DNA of 64,000 bases from Prorocentrum cordatum (lineage: Eukaryota; Sar; Dinophyceae; Prorocentrales; Prorocentraceae): assembly GCA_963575745.1 (NCBI GenBank), contig CAUYUJ010014560.1:713853-777852 (forward strand), read 5' to 3'. This document shows positions 11,557 to 22,499 of this stretch, piece by piece. Position numbers and translations under genes: made by a program. Every line of letters starts with the position of its first letter. Positions within the stretch are counted from its first letter, which is position 1. Under the pieces are notes generated by a model. The model saw only the letters and a program-made list of their open reading frames with translations. It ran no database searches and had not been told where the DNA came from.

Positions 11557-13972
11557 TAAGACGAACCCGTCTGGGCCATGCGACGGTCGGTTGTTGCTTT
11601 CTGGTGCTCGAGCAGCTGCCGAGCGGAAGCAAGCTGCGAGCACATGCTGCACGCAGATCTCCTACATGATACTGAGGCCACGCGATGTTGGTACCACGCA
11701 AGAAGCTGCGGACACATGCTGCCCTGCTACATGCCACACAATGTTTGATCTTCCTCCAAGCGCCACTCTTATCTGCTTTGTGAGCACAGGCGACCTCGAG
11801 CAGACCACAGCGGAAGGCTTCCGCGCGTTGGCCGGGTAGGAGGAGATCACCATGAGCTGCTGCTGCGGCGGGAGGGCCCTCAGCTGCTCGCAGGCCTCCG
11901 CGGAGGGAGGCCCGCGCGAGCCCGCGACTCTGGAGCGGCAGGGGCACCAGAAGGAATGCGTGCCCCTCTCCTGGTCCACCCAGCTTCGTGCTTCGCACCG
12001 CGCCGCGCGAGTGTCTTCGCGCTCTCACGCGGCACCCCCTGGAGAAGGACGGCCCTCCAGCCCAGGCCGCGACGCGCGAAGCGAGGCAATCTCTTTGCGC
12101 CCGTTCTATGGACTGGAGGCCGCCCAAATGGAGTCGGAGCTGATGGGGTCTTCGCTGGTGCATCCGCGATGCGTCGGCGACATCTGGGTGGAGAATGTCG
12201 GGTGTGGATCGCGCTGCTTCTCCGAAGCATCACTGTGATGTGCGATCCTCCGACCCTGTCTACTCCGGCCCGTTGGGCGGCCTGGAACTCGGCGGTCTGA
12301 GAACAGAAACGCCCACAGGGCCCTCTCCTAGGGCCAAATGAACCGAGGGCGAGGCCATGGTCTCTCCGTCGAAGCAGCACGGCGACTGCCCACCAGACCC
12401 TGACTGACTGACGCGGTCCGGTGGGAGGGCGTAAATGCCTGTCTGGATGTTCCATGCAATCAGATAGGGAATGGGCCTGGGCGTTGTCGCTACACCGGGG
12501 GGGGCGTAAAGGTGGGGTAGGGACAAAGGTGAGCTTAAAGACAGTTCGCTCTGAAATATCAGCCTCAACCTAGGGTCGCTCCCGAAACCCACCCTGGCCT
12601 AACCCCATCTCTACGTACCCCAGACAACACCCCGTTCTGATCAAAGCGCTAACAAACATCATAACAAATACTGCCAAGATCCTGAAGATGGGAGGGGGTG
12701 AAGGACTGGGGTCCTGCGTGTCGGCCATGGGGCTTCGTCGGCGTTCGGCAATCGGTGGCATTCTATTGCGCGAAGGATGGACGGTTGAGTGTAACAACGG
12801 GGCCACGATCGAACACCAAAAGAGACGAGAATGAGTCGAGGCTCGGCTGGTGACTCGTGGAATGCCGCGCAAGACATTTTGACCACGAGCGGGGTGGTCG
12901 TGAGACGCCGCGGGGCGCGAGGCCGCAACTGGTCGCTTGGCGAGGCCTAGGCTGGTGCCCGCCCGCGCGGGCCAACGCGACAACGCACTGGCAACACTGG
13001 AGACCGCAAGGGCAGGCCAGACACCACAAGAATGTAGAAATCTGGCCTCGTCCCGATTGCCACCTCCTCTCTACTTCATCCTCCTTCCTCCTCCCTCCTC
13101 CGTCCTCTTCCCTCCCGCTCCCCCTCCCCTCCGCAATACGGGCACCCTTCACCATTCTCCACCGACTACGCCCTGGAAGTATCCCGCGCCCTCTCTGCCT
13201 TATGCTTGCATAATTGTGGATCGATGTATGTATAAATATACAAATGTGTATATATACACACATAATTATAGGTATTAAAACTATCGCGCGCTTTGCGCTC
13301 GCTCAAGATCTAGCTAGGCTCGACAGGCTAACGCATGGTACCTGAATTGTTGAAGTGCCTTGTGCATCGAACGGCCTTCTTGGAATCCCTGCGCATGGAA
13401 ACGTATAGACGGGAAAATGCGGACACCACACAATCATCAATTTTCTCGAGGTGTTCGACGATTTGGGGCCCTCGAAGGCTTCCTGGGATCTTTCTTCGGT
13501 GGTGACAGGGGCCTTAATTATGGCCTGTTGTGCAAAAATTCGCCGGCCCAAAGGACCAGTGCTAAGATCTCCAGCAACAGGCTAACAACATTTTCTAAAT
13601 CGCGCGCGCGTGGCGGCCCCTTGGGGCCCCCGGGCGGAAAATACCCCAGGCGATGCCCGGCCGACTCCCCCGGGGCGTTCCAGAAGCGCTCTAAGAGGGC
13701 GCCGGGACGCCCACTACACGGCCCAAGAGGCACCGAGTCGCCGAAAGATCGCCCGCAGACACCTCCACCCTCCCCCTCCCCCGCCCCCTCGCACTCCCTC
13801 GAAGGGAAGGGGGGCGGGCCGGATCCCGCTGTCCCGATGACCCCTGGCCGCTGGTATGGAGGGTAAAGACGGGGGGACTGGCTCAGGGGGGGAACCATCG
13901 ACCTGGAATTCGCGATGCATCGCCGATGGCTCGGCGATAATTAAGCCCCCGAGAGCGAAAATGCACGTCCCT
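11557..13972. other. No supported gene
   Basis: About 2.4 kb of unique-looking GC-rich DNA. A pyrimidine-rich patch lies at 13,060-13,135 and an AT-rich TATA/ATAC patch at 13,220-13,275. Overlapping frames have no recognisable domain. Confidence 0.45.
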
Positions 13973-14140
13973 GGGCGGGGTGAGCCATCAGACCCCCGGG
14001 GGTCGATCGGGGGTCGGTGTGCTCCCCCATTGAGAGCCTGCCCCCCTCGGCGCGTGAGGCCGACGGGCGGGGTGAGCCATCAGACCCCCGGGGGTCGATC
14101 GGGGGTCGGTGTGCTCCCCCGTTGAGAGCCTGCCCCCCCC
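13973..14140. repeat. ~92-bp direct duplication with internal palindrome
   Basis: Two adjacent copies starting at about 13,973 and 14,065: GGGCGGGGTGAGCCATCAG, then the palindrome GACCCCCGGGGGTC, then GATCGGGGGTCGGTGTGCTC and TTGAGAGCCTGCCCCC. A fragment of the same unit (GGCGCGTGAGGCCGACGGGC) recurs near 14,247. Confidence 0.9.
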
Positions 14141-14198
14141 CTCCTCCTCCTCCTATTCCTCCTCCTCCTCGTTCCTCCTCCTCCTCCTCCTCCTCCTG

Positions 14199-14233
<35 letters not shown>

Positions 14234-14532
14234 GACGCTGCCCTCGGCGCGTGAGGCCGACGGGCGGGCCGCCGGCGGGCAGCGGCCCCGGACAGCGGCG
14301 GCGCACGGGGCCGAGAGGCGGGCCGCCCGCGGGCAGCCGGCCGCAGGTGCGTGGCGCTCCGCCGCGGCCCCCCGCTTCTGGAGGGGCTCCCGGCCCGCAG
14401 CGCCCTCCGAGCGACTTCACTCCTCCTCCTCCTCCTCTCCTCCTCCTCCTCCCTCCTCCTCCTCCTCCTCCTCTCTCTCTCTCTCTCTCCTCTCTCTCTC
14501 CTCCTCCTCCTCCTCCTCCTCCTCCTCCAGGG
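14141..14532. repeat. Two (CTC)n tracts flanking GC-rich DNA
   Basis: Polypyrimidine CTC/CCT repeats at about 14,141-14,233 and 14,418-14,530, the second with a CTCTCT core. About 190 bp of GC-rich DNA separates them. Confidence 0.93.
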
Positions 14533-16040
14533 GTCGGGGCCCTCTTCGGGGGGCGAGGGCAGCATCGGTGGCACGCCGCCGTGGGGGGAGCCATCCGCGC
14601 ATTGCTCCTGCCCTGGCGGCGCAGCACAGGAGGGGGAGCGCGGGGGGGCGGGCCTTCCAGGAAGGCTGGGGAGTTTGCAAGGAGGCAGGGGTCTTTTTAG
14701 AAGCCTCCGCATAAGCCTGAAGGCCCTGCTGAGAAGGCCCTTGCCTTCTTAGATGCTCCCCGCTTTCCTTGAAGGCCCCCCCCCCCCCCCTCGCGCCATC
14801 CCCCTGTGCGCCACGCTGAAGGAACACAATCCCTTCAGACAAAAGCGAAGGAGAAACATGCTCACAGGTTCCCACGGCGACATGTCATCGATACTAATTT
14901 CCCATCCCGACTGTCTGTCGCGGGGCCCAGGCGTGCAGGAAAGGCAGATCTGCACTTTTAGCACTACGCCTTGCCAAGGCCATGCTGGGCCCCACCAAGC
15001 CCCCAGGCGGTCCCCGGGAAGGGGTCCAGACCTCTAGGGAGCTAGGGTCTGAACAACAAAGCAACGTCGTCGGATGTCTGGGATGGTGTGCACACGCCTT
15101 CCTGGCAGAGGCCAGGAGAGTCCGTGCACCATGCCAAGGCCTGGGATGATCGCGGCTGAGCATGACGGTGGTGGTCTATATCATGTCCTCTGCGGAGCAT
15201 GGGGCACACGAAAGACTAAGAATTGGGCGAGGGCCGCATGAGCAGAACGACTTTGCGGGCGTCAGCGGGCAATTTCCCCGCCAACGCAGGGTGCCCTCCT
15301 TGCACCACCTGTGCGCGAAGCGCGCTTGGGGGCCTGCCGCCAGCAACGAGCCGCCCATGCGGGGGAGGGGGCCCGGCGCTACTGGAGAAACCGTCCACGG
15401 ACGCCAGGACGCCATCAGGTAGTAGGCGGGGAGTATTCGATACCGTCGACTACTGCATCAGAAAGGCGCTTCTAGAACATTGGGATCTGGGAATACCCCC
15501 AGCAAACCTACTTCCAACGAACGGCCTGCACTTGGTCCTCAGAAGCCCCGACGAACTGCCTGCACGTGGTCCCCGAAGAAAAGACCAGAGATTCCCAAAG
15601 GCGGGCTATTTATCCTGGCTCGACGCTTAGCGGTGCCAAGGCCGGAAATGAGCGGTCCGAGGAGGCCAGAGACGGCAAACAACGAGTGCGCTTTCTTGTC
15701 TTGCTCGAAACGTAGGAGGCCTGGGTACAACAACAGGTATGAGCGGCACGCGAGGTTACCTTGTGGACCTCTTCGCCCAACACAGAGGTGTACACAGGGA
15801 GGGGTGAGAGGGGGAAGCTGACGAAGAGCCGCCCCCGCACTGCAGTGCCTCTGCCAGGCCGAGCGATGAGGGAGAGCGGAGCGTCTGGCCTAACCAATCA
15901 CGGCAGGTTCACGTCGCGAAGATGTGGGCGTCGGTTTCTGACTAAGAAGGGATCGCCTAAAACTTTGAGCGATCGCGGCCTTCCGACAGTGCTGATCGTG
16001 CGACGTGGGCGGATGCAGGGCTGCGCTGGCGGCTACTAGA
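14533..16040. other. No supported gene
   Basis: About 1.5 kb of unique-looking DNA. Nothing recognisable on either strand. Confidence 0.45.
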
Positions 16041-16232
16041 AGAACAAAATCTGCACAACTAGAAAAACCTTCGGAGATCTGTGCGGACGTCTGGGGTCGG
16101 CGACGGACCCCTTCCCCCGGAAGATCCCCTGACGCACGGACAGCACGTGCGGGGAAATGGGCCCCGCGCCGACCCAAGACATCCGCCCGGCCTCCCCGAA
16201 GATAAACGATCGTGCCGACAACTGTTCTTCAT
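16041..16232. mobile_element. Inverted-repeat (MITE-like) element, copy 1
   Basis: Left arm 16,041-16,103 (AGAACAAAATCTGCACAACT, later CTTCGGAGATCTGTGCGGAC and GGGGTCGGCG) pairs imperfectly with the reverse complement of the right arm 16,165-16,232, leaving a ~60-bp spacer. The arms resemble those at 28,256-28,389, so this is a family rather than a chance hairpin. No coding capacity. I did not find a clear target-site duplication. It could be a non-autonomous DNA transposon or a structured repeat. Confidence 0.6.
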
Positions 16233-16430
16233 GTTTGAGCGTCCGCGCTGGGGGTCGCCGCGTCGACGCGGCGCGAGCCCGCCGTGGAGGCCGAAGATCG
16301 CCGCAGGGCCTCTCAGGGAGGCTCCCTCGGCGTCCGCCTCGCTCCTCCCCGCGAGCAGGGCCGCGGGCGTGGCCATCACGCCCCCAGGACGCCTCGGAGA
16401 CCCTCTCGCTCGCTGCGCTGACCCAGGTCC

Positions 16431-16494
16431 CTCCTCCTCCTCCTCCTCCTCCTCCTCCTCCTCCTCCTCCTCCTCCCTCTCCTCCTCCTCCTTG
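16431..16494. repeat. (CCT)n tract
   Basis: About 60 bp of CTC/CCT triplets. Confidence 0.95.
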
Positions 16495-17639
16495 AGGAAC
16501 GGGGATCGGAGATCGAGGAGCAACTTCTGGCCGTTTTGAGGCCCTCTTTGGGTCTTCAGGGGGCGCCCTCGCGGACACGGCTGGATGCAACTCGAGAATC
16601 TGCCCAGGGCAGAATCCGGGCGGGGTCTGGGGACTATGTTTGATCGAACTTTGTTCAGAGTTAGGGCGAGCAGGCAGGCCTTCTAAGAAAACAGCGCGCC
16701 TCTTCGAAACCCTCAAGCTCAATGAAAAACCTGTAAGAGAAGCGCAGCTGTCCACTGACCCTGGGCAGCCTTATTAGGTCACCAGACTTTTCGCACTCTC
16801 GCGCCGGCCACCCCCATGCAGAAGGGCGACTCCGCGGGGCCACGACGAGCGGTTATCTTCTTGCCCCTGCAGGCCACGTCGTCAAGGCAAGAACCTGCCG
16901 TACATATCAGTTACCTGGGGGAGGCCCAAGCGACATAGGCATGGCAGGTCCCTGCCTTGACGACGTGGGCTCTGGTTCGTGACACAGGGCGGGCCGCACA
17001 ACCTTGCACGACCTCTCCGCCCTCGGAGGTTCCCAGAGCCTGCAGGTACAAACTTTCGCATGCACTTCGCGCCGTGGATTCGTCTCTGTGGACCCAAAAG
17101 CCTGAAACTCGCTCTTACGAGGTGTTCAGCTCAGAACGTCCGTGCTGGCGCCGCCGCCTCGTCGAGGCGGAACGAACCTGCCGTGACTCGAAACGACAGG
17201 AACATCCAAACGAGTCAGTTGTTGGCTTTGCGCGCAAAGGAATGCCGATAATAAAGCGGCCTTCATAGAAACCGTAAACGTTCCTGGGGAATCCCTGCCT
17301 TCTTCAAAGATCGCCCCCCTCGCGCCGTCCTCCTGCGCGCGTTGCAAACGTCCGCGGTCCAGATTTACGCACGTCCACCCGGCTCCCCAGGCGGTGGACA
17401 CCACCGCCTGGGGAACCGACATCCCCAAGCGACCCAGTGACACAGGCTCCCCGGCTGGTGGCTGTGCATGAAATCCCCGCCTCGCTCGTGCTCGTGTTTC
17501 ACGACGGAGGGAAGTCAGGGGTCAGGGTCCTTGGGTCAGAAGTTGACGCGCTCAGCCGTAGCGACGAGACGCCCCCCAGAGGCGCAGACATGGTGAGACA
17601 CTTACCGAAAACCTCGGACTCTCGAGGCTCGGAGGTGGA
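16495..17639. other. No supported gene
   Basis: About 1.1 kb of GC-rich DNA without a recognisable frame. If the candidate exon at 17,640-17,864 is real, downstream exons should lie here, but I could not pick one out. Confidence 0.4.
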
Positions 17640-17864
17640 TCAGCTCGAAAACCGGCCTGCGCCCGCGCCAACCTCCGTGGCCCCGCCGTCGCCGGCTGGC
17701 CCGGCGGGCGCGAGGGCCGCGACGGCCAGCAGCATCAGCGCCGGCCAGCGCGCTCCGACAGCCACGGCCCCCGACCTGTACGGTTCGAGGGTCTGCAGCT
17801 CCACCTTCAGCTCCCTGGGCTGCCTGTCGTCGGAGGGGGGGCCAAGCGAGACGACGGCGGCCAT
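17640..17864 (-). CDS. Candidate first exon of an unknown membrane or secreted protein
   Basis: Starting at the ATG at 17,862-17,864, the minus strand encodes about 74 residues: a short polar N-terminus (MAAVVSLGPPSDDRQ), then a hydrophobic segment (WPALMLLAVAALAPA), then a small Gly/Ala-rich stretch to a stop at 17,640. A charged N-terminus followed by one hydrophobic helix is what a signal anchor or signal peptide looks like. Possible GT or GC splice donors follow the hydrophobic segment (GGAG|GTTGGC, GCAG|GCCGG), but no second exon could be chosen. The longer in-frame extension upstream to 18,191 looks like chance GC-rich reading frame. It lies just downstream of the PDZ gene on the same strand; there is no proof they are linked. 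Function unknown; coding status uncertain. Confidence 0.3.
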   Translation of the reverse strand: MAAVVSLGPPSDDRQPRELKVELQTLEPYRSGAVAVGARWPALMLLAVAALAPAGPAGDGGATEVGAGAGRFSS

Positions 17865-18370
17865 CCCCGGCGACGTTCGGCCTCTTTGGGGCCTCCTGGA
17901 GGCTTCTCGCCGAGGCTTCTCGCTCCAAGCCGCGGCTGGACCCGCCTCGCGGATGGAGCCCTGGGGACAGTTGAGCGGACTTGGACCCGGCGGAGGAGCC
18001 CCCATCGTCTCAAATGGCCCTCGTCCGACTGTCGGCACGCGCGCGAAGAGACCGACTAGGAAAAGAGGGATCCCTGCACGACAGGGCGCAGGGCCCTTGC
18101 GCGGAAGGCTCACGCGGACTGGTGTAGCGCGGCACCACGCGTGGAGGAGGGCGCTCACGCGCGACCTCACGCCGGCAGCTTGCGCGCACATGTCGGCGCA
18201 TTCGTACCCGTGTTTCTAAGTCGTCCCAACGGGGGCATCACACACGGGGGCGGTGCCAAATGACGAGCGTCCAAAATCGATGGCGGCTGCTGTGGGCGAT
18301 CGTCGCCCGCCACCCCGCCACCACAGGTGGCTGGGGCTCGCTTTGGAGCCGTCGGAGTATACTGTTCAGT

Positions 18371-20400
18371 TCAGAAAGAGCAGAAACTGCCGTCGGTGCC
18401 AGAATCGCCTCCCATTCGTGCCGCCCCCGTTTCGAGCGTCTGGAGCCTCAGCTGGTCGGCCAGCTTCAGGGAGCTGCCACGGACGCCGTTCACGGCCACG
18501 ATGAGGTCTCCACCCTTCACCCTGTGGTCGGGATTGTTCTCGTTCCACTTCCCGAACAGGCCCCCCGTCACCCCGTCGACGACAATCCCCTCGTCGACCA
18601 TGGTGAACGCCAAGCCGAGTATCTCCTTGTTCGAATGGTCCAGCGTCACGGTGAAGGTCGCGTCTGACGGCAGCGTGTCCTCCTCGCCTGTCGACTCCTG
18701 CGTGTTAAGCGAATGTGGGCGGCCATCATCCACCACCGTGTCCTTGGCCTTGCTGGCTTCGGGCGTGGTCGTGGCCCTGGTGGTGGAACGGTCCGCGCCC
18801 GACGAGGTGCTCTTCGACGAGGTGCTCTTCGATTCCGCACCGCTGCCCTTCTCGTTTGCGGCGGAGCTTTTGGTAGCCACTCCGTCGGCGTCAAGGGCCT
18901 GAGCACCGAAGGTCCCGACTTCGACAGGGCCGTCCTCGTAAACAGGCCACTCGTCGAGACTGGCCTCCAGCTCTCCCTCGTAGTAGCCGTCGGTGTCGCA
19001 AGGCGGCCCTGGAAGGTCGTCGCACTTCGGCATGTCTGGATATTTTTCGTCGAACAAGCGCTTGACCGACTCAACACGCTCCCTGCACTTGTCCTCATCC
19101 TTCTTGCCTTCCCAGAAGCTGTTGTGCACGCCCGTGTCCCGCCTCTCACTGTACTCGATGCCCCCATCCTCGAAGAACTGGGCGTAGTCGCTGATGCCAG
19201 TGACCACGTCTAAGCCGACCTCGCCGGCGTCCTCGACGCTATATGTGCAATCCCGGTCGCCGGTGACTGCGTCGCAGAGGCCGCCAGGGAGGTCCCTCTT
19301 GCACTCCTCCGTTTTCTCCTGGATATTGTGATTGGGGCACGGCCCTGGCAGCGAGTACCTGGTGGAGCAAAGAGATACCGACCGATACCGATACCGCCAC
19401 TCCGCAGACTGCTCCCAGGGAGCGTTCTGACCAAGTTTCCCAGGCGGATCCCGTCGCGGCGGCGAGGGCCCCCCAGGAGGCCCAGCAAGACGCAGACGGG
19501 GCAAAAGGAATGTGTAGCAATATGTTACACTCTCGCCGGAATACCACACTGGGGGGTGGCACTCGTGACCCGTACAACCCTCGCCTATGAACGTCTTGGT
19601 GTCGGACGCGTAAGCGGCCCGCAACCTCTCCGTGTCCACGTGCTGGCAGCCAGGAAGTGCGCCGAAGCGCTTCCAGATCTGGTCGCAGCCTGGCACAGTG
19701 CAGTGTCCAGAGTCAAAGGCCACGAAGGAGCCGAACTGGCGCCTGTCGGGCAGGCTGGGGGAGGCTCCTCAGAACGAGCTTCCATGGCCCAAGGTTTGAT
19801 CGGCGACCGCCCTGTGGTTGAAGGCGGCCCCATCGCCGACTCTGAGCGGCCAGGGAGGCCGCATTCTCTTTCGGAGAGGCCCCACCAAAACCCCCATTCA
19901 GCTCCAGTCAGGGCAAGCAGCAGTCTCAGGCTTCCCCGAGCCTGTGGGAGTTGTAATACGCCCAAGTGGTCTTCACCTTGACCCTGAACCTCCTGATCCT
20001 CGTGACGGAATACTTCCTGGACTTCCCCACAGCAACGACGATCTCGTTGTGCAAGTACCTCGGGCAGGGGCATCAATAAATCTGATCTGAGCCGTTTGGA
20101 TCTTAGCTCAAGCGCGTACGCCTGAAACAAACGTTGAGGCAAGGTCACATTTTCGGCAAAAACAACCGATCCTACCAGCGCCCTGACCCCAAATGGTGCC
20201 ACATCACGCCGGCTAAGTCCCCAGTGTCCACGTTCTCCAGCGGGTAGTCCTCGTCGCCCTGGGCGCGGAACATGTAAAACTCCAACTCCTGCCGCTCCGC
20301 GTACGGCCCTGGCACGGGCAAGTCCAGCGCGGACCCGGGCACTCCCTGGCGGGCTGGGAACACTACTTCGAGATTGGCTGGAGAAGCTTCTCCTGGGCCG
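18371..20400 (-). CDS. Cysteine-rich protein with C-terminal PDZ-like domain (multi-exon, 5' end missing)
   Basis: Inferred exons on the minus strand: about 20,400-20,200, 20,058-19,942, 19,742-19,545 and 19,358-18,371 (stop). The three introns all have phase 2 and join conserved-looking sequence: ..GVMW/YLHNEIVV, ..YYNSHR/RQFGSFVAF and ..HPPVW/YSLPGPCP. The product is about 495 residues from the first exon seen. Cys-rich stretches (GHCTVPGCDQIW, PGPCPNHN, KTEECKRDLPGGLCD) suggest disulphides and a secreted or lumenal location. A Ser/Thr/Lys linker lies near 18,760-18,850. A PDZ-like fold runs about 18,660-18,420, with TFTVTLDHS, a GGLFGKWNENNPDHRVKGGD stretch and DLIVAVNGVRG. I recall similar Cys-rich proteins ending in this PDZ-like module from dinoflagellates; their role is unknown to me. 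The frame is closed upstream by a TAA near 20,430 without a Met, so a 5' exon, perhaps with a signal peptide, remains unfound. Confidence 0.82.
19359..19544 (-). other. Intron 3 of the PDZ gene (186 bp, GT-AG, no in-frame stop)
   Basis: Donor GTGTG|GTATTCC, acceptor CCACCAG|GTACTCG; both sides share GGTA(T/C)TC. The length is 62 codons with no stop, so unspliced DNA still reads as a 450-codon frame. Splicing restores VWYSLPGPCP, which fits the protein better than the Pro/Arg-rich read-through. Confidence 0.75.
19743..19941 (-). other. Intron 2 of the PDZ gene (199 bp, GC-AG)
   Basis: Donor CCACAG|GCTCGG, acceptor CGACAG|GCGCCAG. Both junctions share ACAGGC, so the exact cut is ambiguous by a few bases. 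The joined product reads YYNSHRRQFGSF. Short repeats at intron ends are common in dinoflagellate genes. Confidence 0.8.
20059..20199 (-). other. Intron 1 of the PDZ gene (141 bp, GC-AG)
   Basis: Donor ATGTG|GCACC, acceptor CCCGAG|GTACTT. Removing it joins GTG ATG TG to G TAC TTG, giving VMWYLHN in one frame. Without splicing the frame hits a stop at 20,172. Confidence 0.78.
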
Positions 20401-20459
20401 CTCAGAATGCTGGACCGCAGGGAAGCCGATTAGATTAGAGGGCATGGGGGGGCGAAGCG

Positions 20460-21180
20460 AGGCCCTCCATCATATAAACCCACCAGCCCTTTGGGCAGAA
20501 AGTATATCACATGTCTGTTCTTCCCTCTTCCTAACCCCGTCTTCCCCTAATCGGGGATGGAGTCACCCTGCTCCATGTTATAAACACCCCCTCCCCTGCC
20601 CGACCAGCGAACAAAGAAGGATAATGCCAACACCCCCCCCCCCACCATCATTGTCAAAAACAATTCACATGCAATGTTCAATATTTTCTGAACCATGTTC
20701 GGGCGACCCGCGATGACTTTATCTTGTTCTTGACAGGACGGCGGGGGAATTCATATTGCCAGGTGTGTGCGTGTGCAGGTCCACCATCCATGTCAAAAAC
20801 GAATACAAAGCGCATGTGGCGACAAAGTCGTGGACCATGCGTTGGCGCCCAACGATCAGTTTGCACAGTTATTTGAAATGTGTGATGGGGATACCCTGGC
20901 ACGCGCGGCGCACCTCGCAGGCGTGGCGAACCTGGCTGCCCCTTGCATTGGTTGCTGGTGATTCTCGTTGGCTGCCCCTGCCCATGCTGAGACTCGGGTG
21001 CTACTTATGTGTTGGGAGGGCCGGTGTCGCGGCCAGGGCCGCCAGACTAGGCTTCCGTGGCGCAACCCAGGGCTGGGCTGCCGGTTTCACCCACTCCCCC
21101 CCTCCTTCTCCTCCTCCCCTCCCCCTGTCATCCTCGCGTTTTCGCCACGGGGCTTGCTTGCGCTTGTTTAAAGAAATTTG
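20460..21180. repeat. Dispersed repeat D1, diverged copy 1
   Basis: Shares ordered blocks with 22,500-23,980 and 53,300-54,190: TATAAACACCCCCTCCCCTG, CACCATCATTGTCAAAAA, GAACCATGTTCGGGCGAC, TTGACAGGACGGCGGGGG, and ATGCTGAGACTCGGGTGCTA followed by TATGTGTTGGGAGGGC. Degenerate, no long frame. It overlaps the presumed upstream region of the PDZ gene. Confidence 0.7.
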
Positions 21181-22499
21181 GGAAGGCGGGTGGGAATAAG
21201 CGAGACGACCGTCCTTCAGCAGGGGCTCTCATCCCCTGGGTCTGGACGGCGGGGCGGGGCCGATATGGCAGACGGCCAGTTGTGTTCAGGATGGCCCCCC
21301 CAGGCGGCTCGTGATGCGCCAAGATGGCCTCCAAGATGGCTCAAGATAGCCCAACATGGTCCATGATAGCTTTCGACATGCCTCCGAGGGGTCCCAAGAG
21401 GGCCGCAAGACGGCTCGACGTGCCACCGAGGCCTCCTAAGAACCAACCAGCGAGGCCCAAAGCGTTCCGAAACCCAAGTGGAATCAATGGTTGTTGTCTT
21501 CTCCTCCTCCTCCTCCTCCTCCTCCTCCCCTCCTCCTCCAAGATGGTTCCAGGAGGCTTCTACAAAGCTACTACGACAATTCGCCTGGGCATGCTCTGCG
21601 TCGTGGGCTCCTGCGTCGTCGGCAGAATTCTAGTTTCCATAAATTATGCTGGGCGGCTGTTCCGACTGCTGCACAGCATGATGATGTAATAGACTTTCTT
21701 TTTCTGGGCACAAAGCGCGTGGCAGAAAAGATGCCTTGATGGCTTCTAACGTGTGGCCTCCGCGATGCTCCTACCACCATCGTGCTGCCATTGGGCACGC
21801 TGAAAAAGAAACGAGCAGGCTTTTTCTGACCACGGCGAGGCTCGGCCACGAAGGTCCCTTGGAATGATCGTGAAGAGCGACCTGAAAACCAAGACACCTA
21901 CTAAGCCCGAAGTGCTCCATGTTTCAGCGTCTGGACTGTAAGACAACTCATCTGGTCATCGTTTATGGATGCAATGGACTTTCTGATGTATGGGCGCATC
22001 CGCGGGCGGTCGGGTGTGGCATTTAAGACGAAGCGGCTGCCTCGATCAGGGCAGCTCGCCTGTGCAGTGTTTCCAAAAGTCTGGATCGCTGCTCGCTGCT
22101 CGTGCCCCGGATTCCGCTCCTGGCCCTGTACCATGATCCGCCCCCATCCCTGCACTCCCCCTCGTCCTCCCCCCCATCCCCCTCTCCAGTCTGGAGCCCT
22201 CCAAGGCCACCGAGAGTGAATCAAATCACATGCCACCAAGAGCTCACCCCGACAGGGCCATTTGAGCCCCTGCCTTTATGCAGCAGTCGCCTCTCCTCCC
22301 ATTTCCTCTCCTTCCTCCTCGTCCCACTGCCGTCTCGAGCCCACAAATGGCACCGAGAGGGAAACAACCACGATAAGAGAGCACGGATACCCCACATAAC
22401 CACCGTAGAGGCCTCAATATCACCAAACACCATCGCTACACTTCCCTGGTCAGAACAACTCCCCTGAAAAGCGTTGCTGGATGTGCTGGTGGAGATACG
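21181..22499. other. Unassigned, with a short AAGATGGC-type interspersed repeat and a CTC tract
   Basis: 21,300-21,470 has recurring CCAAGATGGC, GGTCCCAAGAGGGCC and AAGATGGCTCAAGATA words, also seen near 54,220-54,740 and 31,080-31,200. A CTC tract sits at 21,497-21,540. The rest shows nothing I recognise. Confidence 0.5.
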
